From assembly GCF_016836705.1 (NCBI RefSeq), contig NZ_JAFCGY010000015.1, positions 1 to 64,000 on the forward strand: a DNA stretch of 64,000 nt. The letters are read 5' to 3'. This document shows, one piece after another, positions 1-8,007 of this stretch. The translations under genes were made by a program, and so were the position numbers. The DNA is from Mesorhizobium caraganae (lineage in GTDB: Bacteria; Pseudomonadota; Alphaproteobacteria; Rhizobiales; Rhizobiaceae). Every line of letters starts with the position of its first letter. Position 1 is the stretch's first letter. The notes beneath the pieces were generated by a model. The model made no database searches. It was given only the letters and a program-made list of their open reading frames with translations, and was not told the origin of the DNA.

Positions 1-164
1 CTCGAACCTCTCGCAGGATAGACATAATCAACGGCACCGCGGCCTCCTCTGTAGCGAGAAAGCCTCTCAAGAATCCCTCTTTTCCTACTTGGCAAGAGCC
101 AATCAACTTATCTGCGATTCCCCTGCCCTCGAGGGGGAGATCGCTGTCACTCGCCCGCCCCAGC

Positions 165-1412
165 TCAGTTCCTTAGCGCCTGCGCGGGCGATTGGCGGTA
201 GGCGAGGATCGATGGCACCACCGCCGCCACGCCCGCCACGACAAGCAGGAGCAGCGCCGAGCGCATATCCTCGATGCGGAATGCTACGGGCATGGAAAAA
301 CCGCTCGCCTCGGCCATCGTATGAGCGATGGCTCGGGCGGCCAGATAGCCGAAGAGGAAACCGAGCAGGACACCGGCGCCGACGATGACGAAGGTTTCCA
401 CCCAGACGATCCCGAACACCACCGCGCGCGGCGCTCCGAAGGCGCGTAGGGCGCCGATCTGGTGCCTTCGCTGCAGGACATGGACGATGACGACCAGAAG
501 GATTGCCGCCGCGACGAGGAACTGCGCGCCGGCCGCCACCACGGAAAGGATGCGCCTTGCGTCGCCGAGGGTTCCGTAAAGCCGGGTCAGCACTTCTCCG
601 GGAAAGACCGCCAGCGTGCGGTCGCTGCGGTATTGCTGGCGCAGCTTGTAGGCGTCGGCGATGGTGTGCGGTTTTACCAGGACAGCCGGCAGGCCGGGCG
701 CCGCGGGATCGAGAACGGCATCGGGGTTGATCGGCGCTTCGAAACCGTGCGGCTCGGCGCCGCCTTTTGCGTCAACCTGCTCGACCAGTGCGGCAATTCC
801 GGCTCGTCCGTTCTCGTGCTTGTGAACATGCCACACCGCCTCGATCGGCACGATGATCGCCCGGTCCCAGGCTGTGCCAGTGGGGCTGAGGCGCCCGACA
901 ATCGTATAGGTGAAATCATTGTGGATCTCGGTCGCCGCATGCTGCTGGCCGTGCGCGGGGTGAAAGCGGGCGCCGACGCTTTTGGGCACGGCGGCGCCGA
1001 CCAGCGCATCGCCAAGCAGCGCAAATGTGCGGCCTTCGGAGACGCCGCCCAGTCCGTCGACCAGCGCTTGCGTGGTTCCAACGATCGGAAAGTTGTCGAC
1101 AAAATCGCCAAAACCGACCGGTGCCGCCCAGGCCACCCGCTTGTCCCTGATGAGCCCGGAGAGCACATCGCCCGGCATCAGCGACAGCGGCGCCGCCTGC
1201 AGAAACACCGAGGACAGCACCAACTGGGTTTCGCTGCCCGGAGCGCCGATCACGAGGTCGAACGCATCAGCGGCTTGCGCGCTGCCCAGCCGCAGCGCCC
1301 GCTCGCTGAGCGTCACCGCAACCCCGAGTGCGGTCGCAAGCGCGATAAGCAGCGCCACGGCGGCCACGCCGATCCAGTGGCGCCTCAGATCCGCGGCGAT
1401 GAAGCGGAGCAT
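165..1412 (-). CDS. FtsX-family ABC exporter permease
   Basis: This 415-residue inner-membrane protein has the MacB/FtsX permease layout: one N-terminal membrane helix (about residues 15-37), a large periplasmic domain, and three C-terminal helices (about 288-313, 333-361 and 387-406). The family moves lipoproteins, peptides or other hydrophobic molecules at the periplasmic face, using mechanical force rather than a classical transmembrane channel. It is the last gene of a three-gene minus-strand operon: secreted protein, then ATPase, then this permease 19 bases downstream of the ATPase stop. The fold and role class are clear from membrane topology and neighbours. The substrate cannot be read from the sequence. 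Confidence 0.85.
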   Translation of the reverse strand: MLRFIAADLRRHWIGVAAVALLIALATALGVAVTLSERALRLGSAQAADAFDLVIGAPGSETQLVLSSVFLQAAPLSLMPGDVLSGLIRDKRVAWAAPVGFGDFVDNFPIVGTTQALVDGLGGVSEGRTFALLGDALVGAAVPKSVGARFHPAHGQQHAATEIHNDFTYTIVGRLSPTGTAWDRAIIVPIEAVWHVHKHENGRAGIAALVEQVDAKGGAEPHGFEAPINPDAVLDPAAPGLPAVLVKPHTIADAYKLRQQYRSDRTLAVFPGEVLTRLYGTLGDARRILSVVAAGAQFLVAAAILLVVIVHVLQRRHQIGALRAFGAPRAVVFGIVWVETFVIVGAGVLLGFLFGYLAARAIAHTMAEASGFSMPVAFRIEDMRSALLLLVVAGVAAVVPSILAYRQSPAQALRN

Positions 1413-1431
1413 CGGCTATTCCCTTTCCAGC

Positions 1432-2136
1432 TCAAAACGCTTCACCGCGCATTTCCTCAGATGTCGCCGTGTCGCGCGCCACCTGACCGGCCTCCAGGCG
1501 GATGATCCGATCCAGCCTTTCGATCAGCCGTTTCTCGTGGCTGGCGACGATGAGGGTGGTTCCCGCCTCGCCGGCCAATTGCAAGAGCAGGTTCGCCACG
1601 GCAATTCCGGCATCGGCATCGAGGCTGGCGGTCGGCTCGTCGGCAACGACAATGGCCGGTCTCGTCACCAGCGCCCTGGCAACGGCGACCCGCTGCATCT
1701 GTCCGCGCGACATGGTTTCGACCGGCTGTCCCGGACGCGAGATTTCGACCCGTTCCAGCAGCCGCAGTCCCTCCGCCTTCAGTTCGGCCACCGGGCGGAC
1801 CCTCGACAACCGGCCGGGCAGCAGCACGTTTTCCAGCGCCGACAGGCCGGGGCAGAGATAAAACTCCTGCATGACCAGGCCGACATGGGCGGAACGCCAG
1901 CGGTCGCGCCTGGCTTCGGAGAGGCTGGAAAGCTCGGTATCGCTCCAGCGCACCGATCCTTGCCGTATCCTTTCCAGCCCCGTCACGATGTTGATGAACG
2001 TTGTCTTGCCCGATCCCGACGGCCCGGTCACGGCGACTTTCTCGCCGGCCGCGATCTCCAGCGCAGGCACGGCGAGCGCGGGCTTCTCGAGGTCACGGAA
2101 GGAAACCCGCAAATCCCGCACGGACAGGCCGAGCAT
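1432..2136 (-). CDS. ABC transporter ATP-binding protein, LolD/MacB type
   Basis: This 234-residue ATPase carries Walker A (GPSGSGKT, residues 38-45), a variant signature motif MSRGQMQR, and Walker B followed by DEPTASLD. These features place it with the LolD/FtsE/MacB ATPases that partner FtsX-type permeases. An in-frame reading continues upstream to 2340, but that part reads as out-of-frame shadow of the preceding gene. The ATG at 2136 gives the conserved N-terminus and starts 5 bases after the stop of the upstream gene, so translational coupling is likely. It energises the permease encoded immediately downstream. Confidence 0.88.
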   Translation of the reverse strand: MLGLSVRDLRVSFRDLEKPALAVPALEIAAGEKVAVTGPSGSGKTTFINIVTGLERIRQGSVRWSDTELSSLSEARRDRWRSAHVGLVMQEFYLCPGLSALENVLLPGRLSRVRPVAELKAEGLRLLERVEISRPGQPVETMSRGQMQRVAVARALVTRPAIVVADEPTASLDADAGIAVANLLLQLAGEAGTTLIVASHEKRLIERLDRIIRLEAGQVARDTATSEEMRGEAF

Positions 2137-2141
2137 GATGG

Positions 2142-2612
2142 CTACGCCGCCCGGTAGAAATGCGCGTCGACGATGCGCAGAAGGCTGACGAAGCCGGTTT
2201 CCGGATCGGTCCACGAGCCGACTTCCAGCCTGCCTGCCACTTCGATGAGAGCGTTCGCCTGTTCGAAGGTTTGCGCCTGGTCGAGATAGATGACGACGAT
2301 GTTGTCGGGCCAGTCGGCGTCGGACGAGCAGAACGGACACAGCGCCATCGGAATCTCGGTCAGGACGAAGAATTTCGCCTCGGCCTTGAGCGGCGGCGCC
2401 ATGAAGCCCTGCATGGTGACGTCCTGGCCGGCAAGCGTCTTGACCTTGTCGGAGAAGCTCATGCCGAGCACGCCGATCTTGCCATAGAGGTCATCGAAAG
2501 TGAGCGGTGCGGGCGCAGCCGACGCGCTGCGCAAAGCCTGGGAAAGACAGACCGTGGCCGAACCGAGCAGCATGCCGCGACGGGTGATCGGTCTGCACTC
2601 CATGATTGCCAT
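2142..2612 (-). CDS. Secreted protein with twin-arginine-like signal, partner of the ABC exporter
   Basis: The first gene of the exporter operon encodes about 156 residues. It opens with ITRRGMLLGS followed by a hydrophobic stretch, a Tat-like leader, so export is likely. The mature part contains QGFMAPP, a CPFCSSDADWPDN stretch with a CxxC pair, and an IVVIYL strand. It faintly resembles DUF3299 proteins, which often sit beside FtsX-type ABC operons; this is from memory and untested. A longer reading begins at 2678, but that codon lies in the loop of a 14-bp-stem hairpin at 2662-2696, so the start at 2612 (or the ATG at 2603) is preferred. Function is unknown. Confidence 0.65.
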   Translation of the reverse strand: MAIMECRPITRRGMLLGSATVCLSQALRSASAAPAPLTFDDLYGKIGVLGMSFSDKVKTLAGQDVTMQGFMAPPLKAEAKFFVLTEIPMALCPFCSSDADWPDNIVVIYLDQAQTFEQANALIEVAGRLEVGSWTDPETGFVSLLRIVDAHFYRAA

Positions 2613-2661
2613 TCCCTTGTCGACCGGCGCGGGCGCCGTCAGCGCCCGAACCATCGTCCCT

Positions 2662-2696
2662 GGCCGCTCCATCCGCAAGCACCGGATGGAGCGGCC
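2662..2696. terminator. Perfect hairpin between the alkaline phosphatase and ABC operon
   Basis: A 14-bp perfect stem (2662-2675 pairing with 2683-2696) encloses a 7-base loop. It lies 24 bases past the alkaline phosphatase stop codon. No T-run follows on the minus strand, so it may be a weak or Rho-assisted terminator or an RNA-stability element. Confidence 0.6.
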
Positions 2697-2719
2697 GGGA
2701 TAATCATAGACTGTGGGGC

Positions 2720-4462
2720 TCAGTTCGTCGCCGGCGCCAGTCCCAGTGCATCGGCGAGGACCTTGTAGACGTCGCTTTCCTCCATGTAGCCCTTGAAGCC
2801 TTCCGCACCCGGGCCGGTGGCCTGCAGCACGACGTCGTCGACGGCATGGACCGCTGTATCGGCCGACTTCGGCAGATTGCCTATGCGCAGCACGGCGCCG
2901 GGCACGTCCTTGTACTTCTCGTTGGCGACATACTGCTTGCTCTCGTTCTGCACCGCCGGCACGAACGGGCCGTCGAGCTTCGGACGGAACGTCTCGTAAT
3001 AGTCGGGGAAGCTGGCGCCGAAGATCGCCAGACGACGCGAGACATCGACGCTGTCGGGATAGCCGTCGCTGTTCTTGTCCTCGTAGTTCGGGAAGCCGGC
3101 GTCGGCATAGACACCGACCTTGTCGCGCATGTCCGGGCCTGGCTTGCTGTCGTCGATGGTGCCGACGATGGAGACGCTGTGGGTGTGGTCGCCGGTCATC
3201 ACGATCATCGTGTCGGGATGGGTCTTGGCGAATTCCATCGCAACGCCGACCGCCTTGTCGAATTCGATGACCTCGACCATGGAGCGCTCCCAGTCCATTG
3301 GATGCGACATCTTGTCGACCGAGGCGCCTTCGACCATCAGGAAGAAGCCTTCGGGGTTCTTCGACAGTTCACCCAGCGCCACATTGGTCATTTCGACCAG
3401 GCCCGGCTGGTTGGGGAAGGTTTCCACGGTGCCCTTCTTGAGGAAGTCGCGATCAAGCGTGACGTCCATATTGCCGGTATGGAACAGGCCGAGGATCTTG
3501 CCGGTGTTGGTCTTGGCGGCGGCCTCGAGTTCGGTCTTGTCGATGGCAAGGGCGTAGCCGGCATCGCGGAATTTGGCGATGTAGTCGGTGTCGTCCTTGC
3601 GCTTGGAGCCGGCCGTGCTCTGCGGCAGGAAATAGGCGGAGCCGCCGCCGAGGATGATTTCGGGCTGGGTCTGGAGGAACATGCCGACGATATCGGCCTT
3701 GTCGCCGCGGCTGCGGGTATGGGAGACGACGGCTGCCGGCGTGGCGTCCTCGATCTCGGCCGTCGAGACGACGCCGATCGACTTCTTGCCGGTACGCCGC
3801 AGAGCCTCGGCGATGGTCTCGACCTTCGGGTCATCCTGGCTGGGCTTGGTGCGGTCGGCATAGACGCCGAGCGCGTTCACCGCCGTCTTGTGGCCGGTCA
3901 TATAGGCCGACATGGTGTTGGCGCTGTCGGTGGCGATCGCGTTGGTCGACGACGTGCCGATAAAGGCCATATGGTCGAGATCGTCCATGTTGAGCCGGCC
4001 GTTCGCCTTGCCTTCGGTCATGCCCTTGGACATGATCCGCGCACCGGTGCGATGCGCAACGGAGAGGCCGTCGCCAAGCAGGAAGATGACATTCTTGGCA
4101 CGCGGGGTCGCCGAGGTTCCGAACACCTCCCATTTGACGGACTTGGTCTCGTCGCCAGCCTTGGCTTCGATCTCATAGGTGCCGGGCTGGGCGATGCTGG
4201 CGGCGCGGATCAAAATGGCGGAGGCATCGACCCCGTCTTCCTTCTCCACGAACTCGACCTTCTTGCCGAGAACCTCCTCGGCCGGCTTGCCGTTGATCGT
4301 CACCGTGACCTGGTCGGGGGTGACGACCTTGTCGAATTCGACCTTCAGGTCGAAAGGAGACTGGGCGAGGATCGTGGCGCGGTCGAGAGGATAGATCGTG
4401 GCTGCACCAGCAGCGCTGGCAAGACTTGTCGTAACGGCAAGCGCGATGAGGGGGCGAAGCAT
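2720..4462 (-). CDS. Alkaline phosphatase, PhoA family
   Basis: A 580-residue periplasmic phosphomonoesterase. Residues 1-20 form a signal peptide ending in ASAAGA. The PhoA landmarks are present in order: GDG metal ligand (130-132), TDSAN with the probable nucleophile Ser180, MVEGASVDKMSH (377-387), GDHTH supplying Asp425/His426 to the zinc site, and VHAVDD (His539). An N-terminal region of about 100 residues before the catalytic domain is an addition compared with E. coli PhoA. The segment DKNSDGYPD (462-470) looks like a calcium-binding EF-hand or dockerin-type loop. It is a single-gene unit with a candidate Pho box 53 bases upstream, which fits induction by phosphate starvation to release phosphate from organic esters. 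Confidence 0.9.
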   Translation of the reverse strand: MLRPLIALAVTTSLASAAGAATIYPLDRATILAQSPFDLKVEFDKVVTPDQVTVTINGKPAEEVLGKKVEFVEKEDGVDASAILIRAASIAQPGTYEIEAKAGDETKSVKWEVFGTSATPRAKNVIFLLGDGLSVAHRTGARIMSKGMTEGKANGRLNMDDLDHMAFIGTSSTNAIATDSANTMSAYMTGHKTAVNALGVYADRTKPSQDDPKVETIAEALRRTGKKSIGVVSTAEIEDATPAAVVSHTRSRGDKADIVGMFLQTQPEIILGGGSAYFLPQSTAGSKRKDDTDYIAKFRDAGYALAIDKTELEAAAKTNTGKILGLFHTGNMDVTLDRDFLKKGTVETFPNQPGLVEMTNVALGELSKNPEGFFLMVEGASVDKMSHPMDWERSMVEVIEFDKAVGVAMEFAKTHPDTMIVMTGDHTHSVSIVGTIDDSKPGPDMRDKVGVYADAGFPNYEDKNSDGYPDSVDVSRRLAIFGASFPDYYETFRPKLDGPFVPAVQNESKQYVANEKYKDVPGAVLRIGNLPKSADTAVHAVDDVVLQATGPGAEGFKGYMEESDVYKVLADALGLAPATN

Positions 4463-4514
4463 AAGTGACCTCCAAAATTGACTTATAAAAGGCAGTTTTT
4501 GGTAGTCGTTGCCG

Positions 4515-4532
4515 ATGTCCGTTATATGACAA
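4515..4532 (-). promoter_or_regulatory. Candidate Pho box upstream of the alkaline phosphatase
   Basis: On the minus strand the sequence reads TTGTCAT-ATAA-CGGACAT, two seven-base half-sites 11 bases apart. Compared with the PhoB consensus CTGTCAT-N4-CTGTCAT, the first half-site matches 6 of 7 positions and the second 5 of 7. It ends 53 bases before the ATG at 4462. PhoB control is an inference from this match and the enzyme class. Confidence 0.45.
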
Positions 4533-4670
4533 AGCTTCGCCCAGGCCGCTCACATTTCTGCGTCATCCTAAGCCGGTTGAGAGTCAGGATTGAACGAAGC
4601 TGCCGATGGGCGCATCGCTGGCCTGCCGGCCATATTTCTGTGTGGGGAATATGCGACCCAATCAGGATCC

Positions 4671-6263
4671 TCACTGCGGCGCACCGGCAAACAGTATCTC
4701 GCCGTCGCCTGTCGCCGGCCAGTCCCTGATGGTGCGGTCGTCGCCGCCGGTCAGCAGCGTTCCGTCGGGCGCGAAGGCGACGGCGTAGATCGGGCCGGTG
4801 CGGCTGTCGAACATGGCGATCTGGTTGCCGGTGTCGACGTTCCACAGCCGCGCCGTGCCGTCGAGCGAGCCGGAGGCCAGTCGCTTGCCGTCGGCCGACA
4901 GCGCCAGCGTGTAGACTGTGCCTTCGTGGCCTTCGAAGCGGCGCAGTTCCCTAAACGTGTCGAGGTCCCAGAGCTTGATCGTGTAGTCGCCGCTGCCGGT
5001 GATGACGTGATGGCCGTCGGCGGTGAAGACGGCGCCGTAGGTGCCCTGCTCATGGCCGTGCCAGCTGCGCAATTGCTTGCCGCTTTCGACGTCCCAGAAT
5101 TTCAGCGTGCCGTCGATGGAGCCGCTCAGCGCGCGTGTGCCGTCGGGCGAGATGGCGACAGTGCTTGTCGGCCAGTCGTGCCCGGTCATCACATGCAGTG
5201 CTGACTTGTTCACCAGGTCCCAGACAATGACATTGCCGGTGTCGTGGCCGCTGACGGCACGCTTTCCGTCCCGGCTGATCGCCAGCTTGCGCACACCGCC
5301 ATTCTGCCCCGACGAGAACACATGCAGCACAGTGCCGTCGGCGAGCTTTCGAAGCACGACTTCGCCGTCATCGCCGGCGGTCAGCGCGGTGGCGCCGTCG
5401 GGCATGAACAGCGCCGTGCGCGCCATGTCCTTGTGTTCGCCGAGATTGCGGATCAGCCGCTTGCCGGCGATGTCCCAGAGCTTGATCATGCGATCGGTGC
5501 TGGCGCTCATGATGTCGCGGCCATCGGCTGACACGGCGAGCCAGACGACGGCGTCGCGGTGACCGTCGGGCTCGGTCGGCAGTGGTGGTTCCGCCGGCGG
5601 CAAGGGCGCGACCGTTTCCGGCGGTGTTGGAAGTTCGGCTTGTGGCGGTGTGGCTGGAGCCGGCGGCGGGGCAGCTTCCGGTGGCGGGGTTGCCGGAGCA
5701 AGTGCGACGTCAGGTGGCTGTGGCGGCGCAGGCGGCGCCGGCTCTGGCGGGTTGGTTGCCTGCACGGGCGGAGTTGGCTCAGGCGGGATAGCGACCGGCG
5801 GCGAACTCGGCGGAGTTGGCGGCGCCGCCAGGTCCGGCGGAACACCGGCGATATCCTGACCCTTCGGCTCGGCCTTGGGTTTGTTTGGGACAGCTACCTC
5901 CGCACCCGGGCCGGCACCGCGCCACGGACCGAAGTGGTCGGCCAGCAGCGCCAGAACGACAATCGCAGGCAGAACCAGGAAGGCTTGCCGCAGCCTCGGT
6001 CTGCCGGGATTTTGTGCCTCCGCCGCCCGACCGAACAGCGGTGTTCCGGACAGCTGGTTCGGCCGTCCCGGCAACAGCCCGGCAAAGAACAACAGCGCGC
6101 CGATCACGCAGACCACGCCTGCCACGAAAAGGGCCACAGAGCGCATGGACGCGAAGGATGTCGCGATGCTTGCGTCGCCCTGCGCCAGACGCAGCATGGC
6201 GAAGCAACCGACGCCGATAACCAGCAAGACCAGCGCGAGCAGCCTGTCGGCACCCCTGTTCAT
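4671..6263 (-). CDS. Membrane-anchored WD40 beta-propeller protein
   Basis: This 530-residue protein has three N-terminal hydrophobic segments (about 8-28, 41-65, 91-107), a proline/alanine/glutamate-rich linker (about 130-235), and a C-terminal WD40 domain. Seven blades can be counted from repeating SADG/SPDG turns and LWD/VWD/FWD strand ends, enough to close one propeller. The linker would hold the propeller away from the membrane as a protein-binding platform. No enzymatic domain is visible. It is flanked by the alkaline phosphatase and exonuclease III genes on the same strand but spaced more than 100 bases from each, so it is probably its own transcription unit. Its partner is unknown. 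Confidence 0.8.
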   Translation of the reverse strand: MNRGADRLLALVLLVIGVGCFAMLRLAQGDASIATSFASMRSVALFVAGVVCVIGALLFFAGLLPGRPNQLSGTPLFGRAAEAQNPGRPRLRQAFLVLPAIVVLALLADHFGPWRGAGPGAEVAVPNKPKAEPKGQDIAGVPPDLAAPPTPPSSPPVAIPPEPTPPVQATNPPEPAPPAPPQPPDVALAPATPPPEAAPPPAPATPPQAELPTPPETVAPLPPAEPPLPTEPDGHRDAVVWLAVSADGRDIMSASTDRMIKLWDIAGKRLIRNLGEHKDMARTALFMPDGATALTAGDDGEVVLRKLADGTVLHVFSSGQNGGVRKLAISRDGKRAVSGHDTGNVIVWDLVNKSALHVMTGHDWPTSTVAISPDGTRALSGSIDGTLKFWDVESGKQLRSWHGHEQGTYGAVFTADGHHVITGSGDYTIKLWDLDTFRELRRFEGHEGTVYTLALSADGKRLASGSLDGTARLWNVDTGNQIAMFDSRTGPIYAVAFAPDGTLLTGGDDRTIRDWPATGDGEILFAGAPQ

Positions 6264-6369
6264 TGGCTCTCTTCCCCAGGCCGCGTGCTGTGCGGCCGCC
6301 CTGTCACGAAACTAGCAACGAAACGCGTAACGCAAAATGCCAAGTATGAAAGTGGCTGACATCACGCTA

Positions 6370-7140
6370 CTACTTCAATTCCACCCATACCGGCGCGTGG
6401 TCGCTGGCGCCGTCTTGCCCGCGAACATCGCGATCGATGCCGGCAGCAGTGAGGCGGCGCGCCAGTTTCTTCGACAGCAAAATGTGGTCGAGCCTCAAGC
6501 CGGCGTCACGCGGCCAGCGGTTGCGGCGGTAGTCCCAGAATGTGTAGAGCGTCTCCTTGGGATGTTTCTTGCGCAACGCATCCGTCCAGCCCTGGTCGAG
6601 CAACCGCTGGAACGACGCGCGGCTTTCCGGCTGCACCAGCGCGTTGTCGTCATAGGAGCGGGTGGCGTAGATGTCGCGCGGCTCGGGCACGATGTTGTAG
6701 TCGCCGACCAGCGCCACCGGCAGGCCGGTGTCGAACAGCTGTTCGGCATGTGCCTCCAGCCTTTCATGCCAGGCCAGCTTGTACTGGAATTTCGGCCCCG
6801 GCTGCGGGTTGCCGTTGGGCGCATAAAGGCAGGCGATGACGACACCATTGACGGCCGCCTCGATGTAGCGGCTCTGCCTGTCGGCGTCATCGCCGGGCAG
6901 CGCGTCCGCGGTCAGCACCGGCTCGGATCCTCGCGCGAGTATGGCGACGCCGTTCCAGGTCGGCTCGCCCTTCCACACCGCGCCATAGCCGGCGTCTGCC
7001 AGCGCCGTGCGCGGAAACTGCGTGTCGCGCGCCTTCAGCTCTTGCAGGCAGACGACATCGGGTTTGGCTGACGCCAGCCATGCCAGCAGGTTTTGCAGCC
7101 GGCTGTTGATGTTGTTGATGTTGAAGGAGGCCAGTTTCAT
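6370..7140 (-). CDS. xth: Exodeoxyribonuclease III
   Basis: The 256-residue length and motifs match the exonuclease III/AP endonuclease family. It begins MKLASFNINNINSR, has LQELK carrying the metal-binding glutamate, a GDYN motif, a RLDHILLS stretch, and ends with GASDHAPVWVEL supplying the catalytic Asp-His pair. It cleaves DNA at abasic sites and trims 3' blocking groups in base excision repair. The start at 7140 lies 7 bases after the stop of the upstream alpha/beta hydrolase gene, so the two are co-transcribed. It is the first of several DNA-repair genes in this part of the window, although the Ku/LigD genes are separated from it by a repeat element. Confidence 0.92.
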   Translation of the reverse strand: MKLASFNINNINSRLQNLLAWLASAKPDVVCLQELKARDTQFPRTALADAGYGAVWKGEPTWNGVAILARGSEPVLTADALPGDDADRQSRYIEAAVNGVVIACLYAPNGNPQPGPKFQYKLAWHERLEAHAEQLFDTGLPVALVGDYNIVPEPRDIYATRSYDDNALVQPESRASFQRLLDQGWTDALRKKHPKETLYTFWDYRRNRWPRDAGLRLDHILLSKKLARRLTAAGIDRDVRGQDGASDHAPVWVELK

Positions 7141-7147
7141 TTGGCGA

Positions 7148-7792
7148 TCAGAAGACGATCCGCCTCGCCCACGCCTTCACCGTCTCGGCCAGCGTCTTCA
7201 GATGATCCGCCGTTGAGAAGCCGGAAATCGCCTTGCGCGGCTTCAGATCGTGGTCGCCGTCCTCCAGCCAGATCACTTCGATTGCGTGGGAAAGGCCGTA
7301 GGTCGCGACCTCTTCCTTCGCTCCGAACTCGTCACGCGTGCCCTGGAAGATCAGCGTCGGCGTCTTGAGAGCGGCGAGATGTTTGGTCCTGAGTTGCTCC
7401 GGCTTGGCCGGCGGATGGAAGGGATAGCCGAGGCAGACGAGGCCTGAAATCTCGCCTTTGGCAAACATCTCGTCGGCGACCATCGAGGCGACGCGCCCGC
7501 CCATCGACTTGCCGCCGATGATGAGCTTCCCCGTGACGCCCCTGGCTCTCAGATCGGCGATTGCCTTGATGTATTCCGGGTTCACCGTCTCGGCGCGTGG
7601 CGGCGGCTTGCGCTGGCCATAGCGGCGCGCCGCCATATAGTGAAATTCGAAACGCGCGACCTGGAAGTCGGCTGCGGCCAGCGCCTTGGCGGTGGCGGTC
7701 ATCGAAGGGGAATCCATCGACGCACCGGCGCCGTGAGCGAGCAGGATGGTGGCGGGAGCGGTGTCGAAGCCGTCGAAGAGGAAGGTGGTCAT
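7148..7792 (-). CDS. Alpha/beta hydrolase of the KANL3/Tex30-like family
   Basis: The 214-residue protein has an oxyanion-type LLAHGAGA motif near the N-terminus, the nucleophile elbow GGKSMGGR, a late TRDEFG segment, and DGDHDL carrying the probable catalytic histidine. This is the compact hydrolase family often annotated as alpha/beta hydrolase or dienelactone-hydrolase-like. The natural substrate is not known. It lies 7 bases upstream of xth on the same strand, which indicates a shared transcript. A RIME-like repeat pair fills the region immediately upstream. Confidence 0.8.
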   Translation of the reverse strand: MTTFLFDGFDTAPATILLAHGAGASMDSPSMTATAKALAAADFQVARFEFHYMAARRYGQRKPPPRAETVNPEYIKAIADLRARGVTGKLIIGGKSMGGRVASMVADEMFAKGEISGLVCLGYPFHPPAKPEQLRTKHLAALKTPTLIFQGTRDEFGAKEEVATYGLSHAIEVIWLEDGDHDLKPRKAISGFSTADHLKTLAETVKAWARRIVF

Positions 7793-7814
7793 GGGGTCTC
7801 CGGCGTGGGCGACC

Positions 7815-7999
7815 CCTTCTCCCCTTGTGGGGGAAGGTGGCCGAGCGAAGCTCGGACGGATGAGGGGTGCTCCAGCTTGGCGGCAACGCTCATCGAAACA
7901 TAGGTAAGCAACAAGATCACTGGCGCGTCATTCCTTCCAACACCCCTCATCCGTCTCGGCGCTGCGCGCCGATCCACCTTCTCCCACAAGGGGAGAAGG
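7815..7999. repeat. RIME-like inverted repeat pair
   Basis: Two GC-rich copies face each other: 7815-7869 (CCTTCTCCCCTTGTGGGGGA onward, ending in GATGAGGGGTG) and 7941-7999, the reverse complement with a different inner loop. Each copy also contains its own small hairpin. About 70 bases of unrelated sequence lie between them. The whole unit sits between the TPR gene and the hydrolase gene and encodes no protein I can support. Confidence 0.75.
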
Positions 8000-8007
8000 C
8001 AAGGCCC

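Noticed and set aside
89..388. Plus-strand frame at the left edge
   Set aside because: Proline/arginine-rich shadow of the ABC permease gene; bases 1-164 contain no supported gene, only a short CCCTCGAGGG palindrome.
2606..4468. 620-codon plus-strand open frame opposite the alkaline phosphatase gene
   Set aside because: It is the complement of a confidently identified enzyme, with repetitive Val/Gly/Asp content and no start signal.
7815..7999. CRISPR-like appearance of repeated GC-rich units
   Set aside because: There are only two copies, inverted rather than direct, with no regular spacers and no cas genes; they are RIME-like palindromes.
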